Program-made: the position numbers and the translations under genes
Notes under the pieces: generated by a model
The model's input: the letters and a program-made list of their open reading frames with translations, nothing else
What the model was told of the DNA's origin: nothing
The model's database searches: none
Shown: piece after piece, positions 46,780 through 56,054 of the stretch
How the letters are laid out: each line of letters opens with the position of its first letter
How positions within the stretch are numbered: the first letter of the stretch is position 1
From: Albizia julibrissin
Taxonomy: Eukaryota; Streptophyta; Magnoliopsida; Fabales; Fabaceae
Direction: 5' to 3'
Length of the DNA stretch: 64,000 nucleotides
Assembly (NCBI GenBank): GCA_037074505.1
Contig: CM073489.1
Coordinates: 36,021,058 to 36,085,057, forward strand

Positions 46780-47022
46780 ATAGTTTTGAAAATGGCCAAT
46801 CGGTGGTTCGACCGGTCCGATCAAGTAGTTAACCCCAATTCGACCGGGTTTTGACTATTTTTTTTTATATTTTATTTATAATTTCATATAAAAAACTTTG
46901 AAATTGTCACTTCCTCATCGGTCTAGCCCCGATTAACCCAGGTTTGACTCTGATCTGACCCACTGACTTTTGACTCAATACCTTGACCGGTTCAGTGACC
47001 GATTCGGGTTTCAGAACATTGA
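46780..47022. mobile_element. CCGGTT-type MITE with hAT-like 8-bp target duplication, unit B only
   Basis: Flanked by TTTTTGGC (46772-46779) and TTTTTGGT (47023-47030). The unoccupied site TTTTTGGT is in unit A at about 29902. Ends ATAGTTTTGAAAATGGCC and inverted TCAATGTTCTGAAACCCGAA are imperfect inverted repeats. Inside are many ACCGG/CCGGT motifs. The 8-bp duplication suggests mobilisation by hAT transposase. Confidence 0.75.
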
Positions 47023-47067
47023 TTTTTGGTCGGACATATAAGCTGCCTATGCATGAATAACTTTTAT

Positions 47068-47300
47068 TCCCTCCGGTCCTATATATGGTAGAATTGATTT
47101 TTTTGGAGATATCAAGGAAACTAATTAAATTACTTTAAATATTTATATTTATCATTTTTTCTCTAAACTATTTTTCTTAATTTATAAATTAATATATAAT
47201 CTAATGATACACAACATATAATATGATTAAGTAATTTATTTAATTTTTCTAATCTTTAAAAAAATCAATTTTATATTATATTTAAGATAGGAATGACTAC
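47068..47300. mobile_element. Stowaway-like MITE
   Basis: Begins TTCCCTCCGGTCCTATATAT and ends near TATATTTAAGATAGGAATGA, with an AT-rich interior. Its CTCCG-type end resembles those at 25527 and 51774. Not present at the matching place in unit A. Ends approximate. Confidence 0.45.
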
Positions 47301-47400
47301 ATATTAGGTGGTGGGGAAAAAAAATTCTCCTATTAGGTGTGTACGACATATTCTGAAAAAATGGGCATTGGGAGATCACTAGTGCCCAGTCCCAAGACAT

Positions 47401-47617
47401 GTGCTTGTTTGGAACAGCGGTTGAAAATTTCAATCGTGCTTATGAATTGTAATTCACGGAATACGAAGTAACTTTTACGGTCTACGAGGTAGTTTTTACG
47501 GTCTACGAAGTGCTTTCACGGTCTACGAGATAAATATGTGGAAGAGATTTATCTCAATTTACGTAAATCGGGCTTATATAATAAACCCGATTCAAATAAA
47601 CTCAAACAAACAAGCAC
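47401..47617 (+). mobile_element. MITE of the ACGGTCTACGAGGT family, copy 3, unit B only
   Basis: Perfect GTGCTTGTTTG/CAAACAAGCAC ends. Three ACGGTCTACGAGGT units, then GGAAGAGATTTATCTCAATT and GGGCTTATATAATAAACCC. Left flank AAGACAT and right flank (ac)ATAGAATAGG correspond to the continuous AAGACATGGAATAGG at about 30035 in unit A, so the empty site is preserved. A 4-bp ACAT duplication is one reading. Confidence 0.85.
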
Positions 47618-48096
47618 ATAGAATAGGATATTTGTGTTGAATGTCAAATGCATGTGAACTTAATTTGGACTTGGCGTGAAAAAAATTGAAAGTTAAGATA
47701 TGATATCAATTTAAGTCTATTTCAGACTTTCAGGTCAAAAAACAAAGAGTCTATCTTAGACTTTTAGGTGCTTTTAATTTCTTTGTTTTTTTTTTTCCTA
47801 GTTTGTCACTTTCCTAATTTGCATCAAATGGGCATTGTTTTTTTTTTTTTGGCAGTTCCCATCGACATTGTTTTTCTTGGGCCGGAAATCGTCATTGTTG
47901 ACGGTTGCATGACACAAACAAGGTGTGTAGGATGAATGACGGAGTGCACATCTACAGAAGCATTAAAATGTGCCCAAATCCGATTTGAGACGTGGAATTT
48001 CATTTATTTGTAAGTTGTATGCCACGTATATATCTGTGTGCGGCGTCATTCATTTTTTTGGGGATGTTTTGAATTGTGCGTACAAGTTTGATTAAT
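47618..48096. other. Unit B spacer
   Basis: Aligns with unit A at about 30045-30360 (for example GTTGCATGACA...CAAGG and ATTAAAATGTGCC). It contains two poly-T runs absent from unit A. No gene. Confidence 0.5.
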
Positions 48097-48239
48097 GGGT
48101 GTTTTTGGTTTGGGGGATGGGTGGGTAAATTTTAAATTGAATTCTCTTCCTTTATTTTATTTTATATTAAGGATTTTTTGTCCTTCTGATAAATTAAATA
48201 AGATAATATATCATTCCCTCTCTCAAATCAAACACATCC
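48097..48239. mobile_element. Small MITE with TAA(T) target duplication, unit B only
   Basis: GGGTGTTTTTGGTTTGGGGG at the left and inverted GGATGTGTTTGATTTGAGAG at the right, flanked by TAAT on both sides (48093-48096, 48240-48243). 143 bp, AT-rich core. Tourist-like by end sequence and duplication. Confidence 0.7.
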
Positions 48240-48243
48240 TAAT

Positions 48244-49214
48244 TATCTCTCTCATTAACGGTAATGGCCAAGCAAAGCCTTACATTGATGACTTTGCGCT
48301 GTGAACACCCAAAAAAAAAGGAAACACTCGCAATGTCACCCAACTTTATATCCCTTTCCTTCTTGTCCTTTTTTGATTCATTACATCACTCTGGTATTGA
48401 CTGCAAATTTCTATTTAAAATTGTTATACATTTTTATCTTTTTCCATTAATTTTTTAATCAAAATATGATAAGTATATAGTAATTTTTAGCCTTATTTAT
48501 TCATAGAATGAACATTAGAGGGTGAGATAACGAAAAATGAGTGAATACGAGACTTACATGATTACATCTCACAACTGCATAATAAATTTACAAATAAGCA
48601 TATTATTTAAAACATTATTTTTATTGTATTTTAATTATATAAATGAATAATAAATATACAAATAATCATATTTAACTGTGATATATACTTTTAGGAATCC
48701 GGATATCATAAAATTTCGGGAAAACAGTAGTCATTTCAGTGACTTATTTTATACAAAAAATAAATAATGCGTTTGGTTAGTTTTGAGGTGTGATTCACCA
48801 GAATAGATGCCATTTGACCCTGGGAAAAACTAGAGAAAGGGTTAAAATAAAAAAGAAGAATGTGATTGATTGTTACATCGAAATGGATTTTTATATGTTA
48901 TAATTTTAAATTTTTGCAGTTGCTTGAAATAGATTATTTGCTTGTAAATATTTAATTTTATATCTACCCTTTTTATGAAAATCATTATATCTCCTTTTTA
49001 TATTGATATGGTTAGACACTTTGATTTAAGATTATCAAACTCGTGAATTTGAGTAAACTTGTGATAGTGATACTCGTATTGTAAATTCGAATTATAAACT
49101 AATAAAAGTTTACTTTTACCATTAAATATGTATTAAAATTATATAATCAAAAAAACTTTAAACAAGACAACAATTTGATTTAAATATATTCATAATTTAT
49201 CATACTTAATAAAG
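48244..49214. other. Unit B spacer
   Basis: Aligns in part with unit A at about 30715-32060 (AATAATGCGTTTGGTTAGTT at 48764). From about 49018 it enters sequence not found in unit A. No gene recognised. Confidence 0.5.
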
Positions 49215-49630
49215 AAATTTTTAAGGTTATTAAACCCGAACTGGCCACTGAACCGGTCTGAGTAGTGGGTCAAAGGTCAATGGATCAGATTTGAGTCAAA
49301 CCGGAGCTAACCTGGCCCAGATCGGTATGGAATTAAACTTGAACGATAATATTTTTTTCAATAATTTTAGAATTCAAGAATTCTTGATGATCAAATAATA
49401 ATATTTTTTAGTGATTCTTTTTGTATTAGAAAGTTGACATCTCAAGCTTTTCATAGAGTCTTAATTTATAATTTTTGAAAATATGTAGAATGATATATGA
49501 ATTTTTGAAGTCATGAAATTCTGAATAAACACTGAATCAGTCAAATCGGTTGGACCGGACAAGTTAGATGACCGATTCACCAGTTTTGTAGTCGAAACGG
49601 AAGGTCCGGTCTAGTTTTAATAACTATGAA
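49215..49630. mobile_element. CCGGTT-type MITE, second copy
   Basis: Left end TTAAGGTTATTAAACCCGAA, followed by CACTGAACCGGTCTGAGTAG. The inverted right end reads ATAGTTATTAAAACTAGACC. It shares GGTCAAAGGTCAATGG, CCGGAGC and GGACCGG motifs with the family at 46780. It is part of an approximately 880-bp stretch (49018-49900) absent from unit A. Confidence 0.6.
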
Positions 49631-50156
49631 AATTTCTATAAAATTAATATATAAAGCTATTAAGTATAATTAAATCAAGAAGGCTAATACGAGTTTGTAA
49701 GTTAAAAGCATAAAAATATTAAATTTAGTATAAACTCACAAGTTTAATTAAATTTATATTTGACATAAATTTACCAGCTACTTAACATGATTTTATAAAC
49801 TACAAAAATAAAAATAATAAATTTAAAGAGTCAACTTATGAATTTGAGAATAATATTTAAACCCAATTAAAAGGGCTAGCTCGAGCACTATAAAGTCATA
49901 AACCCTACGATCCCAGCTCCTCTTCGGGCTTTATTTTGTATTTTTAGCATATATTTGGATTCATACTAGAAAATATAAATCATCCCGATAAAATGAATTA
50001 GTGAATGTATTGCCGGCTTTTTTCAAGAAACAGTTCTGTTATATTATTAATAATAACAAGATGGTAACATAATGATAAGTTGATTACGACTAACCCATGT
50101 CTCATGGGATTTAGCTTTTCTCCTTTTTTCTTATTTTATTTTTTTTATTTTATTAA

Positions 50157-50268
50157 TTTAGATCGTGGGATTAAGATCTTAATGGTTCAGATTTAATATA
50201 TTATAAAAATAATTATTTTTATAATATATTAAATTTGAACCGTTGAGATCTTAATCCAACAGTCTAAA
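50157..50268. repeat. 112-bp near-perfect hairpin (foldback MITE)
   Basis: The two 56-base arms (TTTAGATCGTGGGATTAAGA and its inverse near AGATCTTAATCCAAC) are complementary except for a few positions, meeting at ATAAAAATAATTATTTTTAT. A and T homopolymer-rich tracts flank it. Absent from the matching place in unit A (near 32290). Confidence 0.85.
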
Positions 50269-50299
50269 TTAAAAAAAAATAAAAAAAAATAAAAAAGCC

Positions 50300-51114
50300 A
50301 AATCCGATCGATTATTATTTCTTAGAGAAAAAACAAGACAAGCAAAATACTACATTCCATCGTTCAAATGGGATAGAATGACAAGACATTTATCATTATT
50401 TTTTCCTATAACCTAGCTATACCCACTAAAAATCAAAAAATAAAAATACATATTTAGTGTTCTTTAATTATATAAAAAATTTATTTTGATCTCTTAATTT
50501 TATAACATTTTTTGAACCATTTAATTCAAACGTTATTAGTTTCGCTAATATAACAAAAATATCATCATTAAATTAAAATTTTAAACATTGACCGAACATC
50601 ACAAATGTTGATATATTGAATTTGAATTTTCAAAATAATAATGATTGACTCATTTGAAGGCGGAGAATAACAATGTTAGGATTTAATAAAAAAAATACTT
50701 CATAAAATTAAGCGATAAAATATTATGAGTCACACATCATGAAATCTAATAAGTATAGTATGATTTATAAATCAAGGGGTTAATCAAACTGTTGATTGAG
50801 AATTACCAGGTAAGTATTAATGACCTAAAATTATAAGAGGGATCGAAGTTACAATCTCCCGTTTAGAGAGAAGAACTCTCATGCGACTTTCTCAAATTAA
50901 AGCGTAATTTTATCATCCCAAGATTTCTTTGTTTCCAAGCAAGCAATTTCGACGTGATGGCGGAGAGGAAGAAAAAAAGAGTCAATGGCATCAAGGTCTC
51001 TGTCATCTATTCCAGGCATGCATTTTCCACCATCGTTAACATGTGTATCTGGCTCCTAAGTCCTAACCCAAATTGTCAACCTGGGGTCCTCTTTATTAGA
51101 TTATCACGGGCCTC
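50300..51114. other. Unit B spacer upstream of the small-peptide pseudogene
   Basis: The 3' part from about 50945 aligns with 33735 onward in unit A (TTTCGACGTGATGGCG). The rest is AT-rich with no gene. The conserved TATA box copy is at 51164-51172. Confidence 0.55.
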
Positions 51115-51214
51115 AATCATTCCATGGTAATCACAAAAACTTGCTCCATTCTCACCCAACCACTATATATACACCAACACAGCTCATATTTCTTCCACAC
51201 AAATCGGAAGGGCA

Positions 51215-51400
51215 ATGGCGGACAATACCAAGTTAAGAGGTTCTTTGCCGGAGACGAGGAAGAAGAAAAAGAGAAAAGTTGCAGTAATAGTAAAAGAGTG
51301 GTGCCCCCTGTGAGAGGGCGTGTCAAGCGTCGCATCTTTTCTGGTATACTCCGTAAAGTTACTGTTACTCTTCATAAGACCTTTAACTTCTTTAGTTGAT
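51215..51400 (+). pseudogene. Small basic protein gene, unit B copy, frameshifted
   Basis: Starts with the same MADNTKLRGSL as 34020, but the purine run after the ACGAGG codons is one base shorter (GAGGAAGAAGAAAAAGAG against the longer run in unit A). The frame then shifts into KVAVIVKEWCPL and stops at about 51314. The remaining sequence still encodes PPVRGRVKRRIFSGILRKV in the original frame. Loss is therefore recent, or re-initiation could be imagined, but no ATG stands in a suitable place. Confidence 0.8.
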
Positions 51401-51773
51401 GGCTTAATTATTAATAGTAATTAGAGGCAAGCTAGCCAGGTTCTAAGTTCGTTGTGTTTTAAGTTATTTTCGTGTCATTAATGTATAAAAAAAAATAGTT
51501 ATATTCGTGTTCAGTTCTTTTGTTTACGGAAGGTATGTAGGCACTAGGCGGGTTGCTGTTGTGTAGTAAATGACAATAGACATTACTATGTCGGTGGTAA
51601 TGAATTAGTGATATGTAACTCATATTTTTAGTGGTACTAGTGAGTTCGGTCCTATCATTACATCAAGCACTTGCTTGCCTTGTGTAATTCAAACAACATA
51701 TGAATATTATATATACAGTATGCTCACATTCTTTCCGTAGCATTAGCTTTTATAGCATGCTATTACAGTATTT

Positions 51774-52042
51774 TCCTCCATCCTATCTTTAATGTAAGAC
51801 ATATATAAGGAGTTGATCTTAGTTTTAAATATAAGACATATTTTTTTTAGTTGTCAATCTTTTCCTAATTTATCCCTATTAATACTCCATTAACCATAGT
51901 AAAAGAAGAAGGAAAAAGGGAATTAAAAGACATAGTGAGGATATTTTAGAAAATACATATCATATTTACTAATTTAATTAATTATATTAATCTAATTATA
52001 TTAGATAAACGTATATTATATTAAGGGCTCAAGGGAGTATTT
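51774..52042. mobile_element. Stowaway-like MITE, unit B only
   Basis: Left end CTCCATCCTATCTTTAATGT; inverted right end CTCCCTTGAGCCCTTAATAT. It shares TTTTAAATATAAGACATATT with 25527-25813. The unit A equivalent (TTCAGTATTTTAGTTATGTA at about 34562) lacks it. Confidence 0.7.
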
Positions 52043-52448
52043 ATTTGTCATGAGGAGATTGGCAATCAAAATCTGTATTCATAGTTGTGAAGGGGAAAAT
52101 GGGAACTCGATCTTGTTCCTTTCCCAAAGTATTACAGTAAGATGTCGTACAGCTTCAAGAATCAGGTAAGGTTTTTGCTTTTGATAAATCAGGTAAGGTT
52201 CATCGAAGTTATTGGATGCAACAAGTGCTTCCGTGGTTTGTTTCATATTTTATTTCATGGGTTTTAGCAAAAGAAAAGGAAATTAAGGAAACGCGTTTCA
52301 TTTACCCCTTGAGAGGGACATGGAGGAGTGACGGAACATGAGATCAACGTCAATAATTCAACACGAAATTCCCTCATTCTCTTCCCCTAAACTTGTTCGA
52401 GCTTGTGGGTTCAACCCACGTTGACATTGAAGTCCATAGCTTTCACAT

Positions 52449-52924
52449 TGTGAGTCTGTTTGAGAATTCGGTGGAGAAGTGACTTTTTTTTTAATGAGAC
52501 TTTTATAGAAGCCCAATTGAAAAAAAGTCATATTAGAAATGTGATTTGTATTTGGATCGGCGGTGGGATAAGTGAATTTTTTTTAACATTGAACCTGTTT
52601 GGATTAACATTTGAAAAACATGTTTAAATAGGAAATGACTGAAAAATGTATAAACATTGTTGAATACTACATATATATTGTTATAATTGATGTTAAAAAA
52701 TATAAATATATTTTTTTAAAATAAAAAATTCAATAAAAAAGTTCAAAAGCCCATTGATAGAAGCTCAAAAGCTAAAAAAATGAGCTTAAAGAAAAAAGCT
52801 CTTTTTTATTGAAAACCCATTATAAGCTAATGATTTTCCAAACACTTATCATGTGCTCTAATGAGCTTTTGATGTCTAAATAGGCTTTTTCCCTTATCTA
52901 ATGTGTTTCCAAACATACCCTGTG
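52449..52924 (+). mobile_element. MITE related to the Harbinger element and to 24555-24893, unit B only
   Basis: Inserted between CACATTG and GAAAACGC; unit A has CACATTGGGAAAACACC without it (35095-35111). TGTGA occurs at both edges and may be the target duplication. The first half (AGAAGTGACTTTTTTTTTTA, TTGAAAAAAAGTCA, ATTTGTATTTGGAT) matches the inverted 24555-24893 element. The segment with TGTTTGGATTAACATTTGAA, then TTGAATACTACA, matches the inverted right end of the Harbinger element near 23.1 kb. It may be two nested MITEs. Confidence 0.7.
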
Positions 52925-53217
52925 AAAACGCTCTTAGTTGACTTTTAGGCTTTTAGCTTACAACTTTAATTATTGATGCACTAGCTTGGTTCTGTATTTA
53001 ATTAACACATACTCTGATATTCCACCGGCTCACCGAATAACAAGAGAATATAGAAAAATGAATAAGGTGTAAAATTTGTTAAAAAGTGGTATAATTTACG
53101 TTATAATTATAATTAGTGACAAAATAATTACAATATGGCAAAACAAACTTTTCAAATTTTGTAACATGTGCGTCCATGTCGCGTAATTTTGTAATGTTAT
53201 AATTATGAATTTTGTAG

Positions 53218-53430
53218 AGGCTGTTTGAGACAGCTTTTCTGGATTGGGCTTATTATATAAGTCCGATTCACATAAATCGAGACAAATCTCCTCCACATAT
53301 TTATCTTGTAGACCGTAAAAACACCTCGTAGACCGTAAAAGCTACCTCATAGACCGTAAAAGTTACTTCGTATTCCGTAAATCACAATTCATAATCACTT
53401 ATGAAGCTTACATAAGCTAATCCAAATTGT
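53218..53430 (-). mobile_element. MITE of the ACGGTCTACGAGGT family, copy 5, unit B only
   Basis: Inverted: GGGCTTATTATATAAGTCCG, CACATAAATCGAGACAAATC, three TAGACCGTAAAA(G) units, CGTATTCCGTAAATCACAAT, then CATAAGCTAATCCAAATTG. Unit A has continuous sequence at this place (about 35600). Its outer ends differ from copies 1-3 but resemble the copy at 45694, so two subfamilies may exist. Confidence 0.8.
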
Positions 53431-53635
53431 AAATACAGTTAAAAGTCATGAATTCGTTGCCAAATGTGGCGTACATTCTTAAAGTACAAGAGAAAACATC
53501 AGTAGTTCAGTACTAAACAACATTGAAAGGACCTCCAATGAGAGACGTGGCCTCTGTATCAGCCAGTATATTATTCACATTAAAGCACTATTCCTATTTC
53601 CTAACAATCAAACCGAGAAGTATGATCTAATAAAA

Positions 53636-55431
53636 CTAGAAATTGTCATCCTCATCTGGAAATAAAGGGCGACTGATATGATATTGGTATCCAGCATCTT
53701 TCATATTATGGACTATTTTACTGATTATTTCATATATCTCCGCAATCTCGCCATGGTTCTTGTGCTTGGCTGTAAACTCATGTCTTGTATTTCTTACCTC
53801 AATCCAACTGCAAGCTGCCTCTTTCTTTAAGCCTCTCTCCTCCATGATTCTTTTGATTCTATTTGCATCATTCCATCTTCCTGATGTTGCATATATGTTT
53901 GACAGTATAACATATCTAGCTGTGTTTTCAGGTTCCCGCTCGAACAAAGCTTCTGCAGCCCTACTTGCAAGTTCCAAATTCCCATGGACTCAACAAGCAC
54001 CCAATAGTGCTCCCCACATGGCAATGTGATCTTTACCATCCGGTGTTCTCTCGATTAGATCCAGTGCTTCCTCGAGTCCGTTTTTCCTCCCAAGTGAATC
54101 AATCAATATAGCATTGTGATCAAGTCTAGGCTTCACGCCATGCTGCTTTTCCATCATGTCTTTCAACTCTAGTCCTTCATTATCTAAACCTGCATGGTCA
54201 CAAGCAGATAGCAAACCAAGAAATGTCACATGATTAGGCTTTACATTGGCTTCTATCATCCTTTTGAAGAGGGCCAGCGATTCCTCGCCACGGTCATTCT
54301 GTGCAAACCCAGTTATTAATGTGTTCCAAGAGATTATATCCCTCAAAGGAGTCGTCTTGAACAAACTTTCAGCTGATTTCATGTCCCCGCACTTGCTGTA
54401 CATGTCAATTAAAGCATTAGATATATACACATTAGATAAGTAGCCATTACTACAGTTTCTGATAATGTGAACGTGGACTAGTTTACCTCTTTCAACAAGT
54501 GCCAATCTGCACAAGCACTTAATACACTGACATTAGTTGGAGCACTTGGCCATACCCCTTCTTTCTGCATTTACTCAAAAAGATCCAAAGCTTCCTCAAA
54601 ACGCCCACTTTGAGCAAAACCCGTAATCAAAGCAGTCCAAGACACGGTATTTTTCATTGGCATTTCATTAAATATCCGACAAGCCTCTTCCAATCTAGAA
54701 GCTCGTGTGTAAGCCACAATCATCGAAGTCGAACACACAACATCTCTCTCTGGCATTCGACAAAATATAGAACTCGAAATGTTGGGTAGGCCACATTTTC
54801 CATACGCATCAATCAAAGCATTGTTAAGGATCACGTTCACCTCCAAACCATTTATAACTGCAATCCCATGGACTTGACGCAACCAATAAAGGGAAGCCAA
54901 AGAGGCACAACTGCCAACTATACTAACGAGCGTAAACTCATCTAATAGTAAACAATCATAATCCTTCTGCATCTTCCAGAAAAGCTTCACTGATTCCTTG
55001 TGAAACGCATTATGTGTCAGACCAGTGATCAATGAATTATAATTGATAAGGTTTGGTTCAGGCATTTTATCAAATAGTGAGTGGGCTCTGTCAAACAAAC
55101 CCATTTTACAGTCGTGAAAGATCATCATATTCCACGTACGTGTTGTCTTGTGGGAAAGATCGTCGAAGGCCCTTTGGGCACCCTCCACACAGCTGCATTT
55201 AATGTACATGTCTATGAGACGGTTGGTGAGGAAAGAGTCGAAGAAAAGTGCGGTTTTGACAAGGTGAGGATGCAAGGCCTCGCCAAGTTTAAGATTTCTG
55301 GTCGTAATGCATTGAGAAATAAGAAAAGCGTACTTCTTAATAGAGAAGCGGATAACATCATGAAGCATGATCACAGACTTTAACAAAATGAAGTCAAAGA
55401 TAAAATCCATGGCAGAAAATGAGAGGAACAC
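53636..55431 (-). pseudogene. PPR gene, unit B copy, inactivated
   Basis: Near-identical to the PPR gene at 35801-37543 but with several lesions. The codon CAA in the LFEQM segment is TAA (54571-54573). A 1-base loss near 54503-54507, in the counterpart of ACAGMAL, shifts the frame. The Arg codon CGA in GACRVHG is TGA (53990-53992), a C-to-T change at a CpG. The original stop region is altered so that the protein would end at DEDDNF. Its 5' end, by contrast, keeps an ATG and about 14 codons (MDFIFDFILLKSVI) upstream of the position where unit A begins. Confidence 0.93.
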
Positions 55432-55660
55432 TAACTGAGCGCGGGGGAGATTGAAGAAGACGCTGCTGAAATGAAGAAGGAAAGAAAGAAGAAGAAGCTC
55501 GTCAACTGAACTCCCTGCTGGTCCGTCGCGTCGCCCTTACTCGTCCTTCAGTCGCTTCCTCATCCTCCGTTCTTTGTTTCTCAGCGGCGCGTCTCATCAT
55601 CTGCTTCCTTTCATCTCCCGCCACGATCTCGCGAAACCTAATATTAAAATTTGAAAAATA

Positions 55661-56051
55661 CAAAACTACTCTTAAACTCCCTAATTTTATTCGCATAAAT
55701 TTATCCAAAATGATAAAATTTGATTCATTTTAATCTAAATATTTATTATTAATGGTCTAAGGTCTTCAATTAAGCTTTAAAAATTGGCATACAAAATACA
55801 AGAAATATTAAATAAAAATTTAATCATAAATAATTATGATTTAGCTAATTAATTTTGATAAGATATAAAATCTCCGCATCGTATAGCCACCCAAAGGAAG
55901 AGGAAAAATCAATAAACAAACCAGAATTTGGTGTAGGTTTAATTGAAATCAGGATTATTGAACAAGCAGCCTGGTGGAAAGCTTAAGATATAAACCCCTG
56001 TTTTTGCTATTTATGAAGATGCTTGTGCGTTAGGGGGCGGGCAACAAGCTA
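55661..56051. other. Intergenic DNA beyond unit B
   Basis: Similarity to the unit A sequence following the hAT element (42076 onward) is weak and fades within about 100-150 bp. No gene. Confidence 0.4.
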
Positions 56052-56054
56052 TTA

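Larger units (their letters stand above)
42806..55660 (+). repeat. Direct segmental duplication, unit B
   Basis: Second copy of the block at 26676-42800, same order and orientation, immediately following it. The matching coordinates are given under unit A. All three genes are broken here. It has gained a copia fragment and several MITEs and lacks the 4.2-kb hAT element. Confidence 0.9.
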
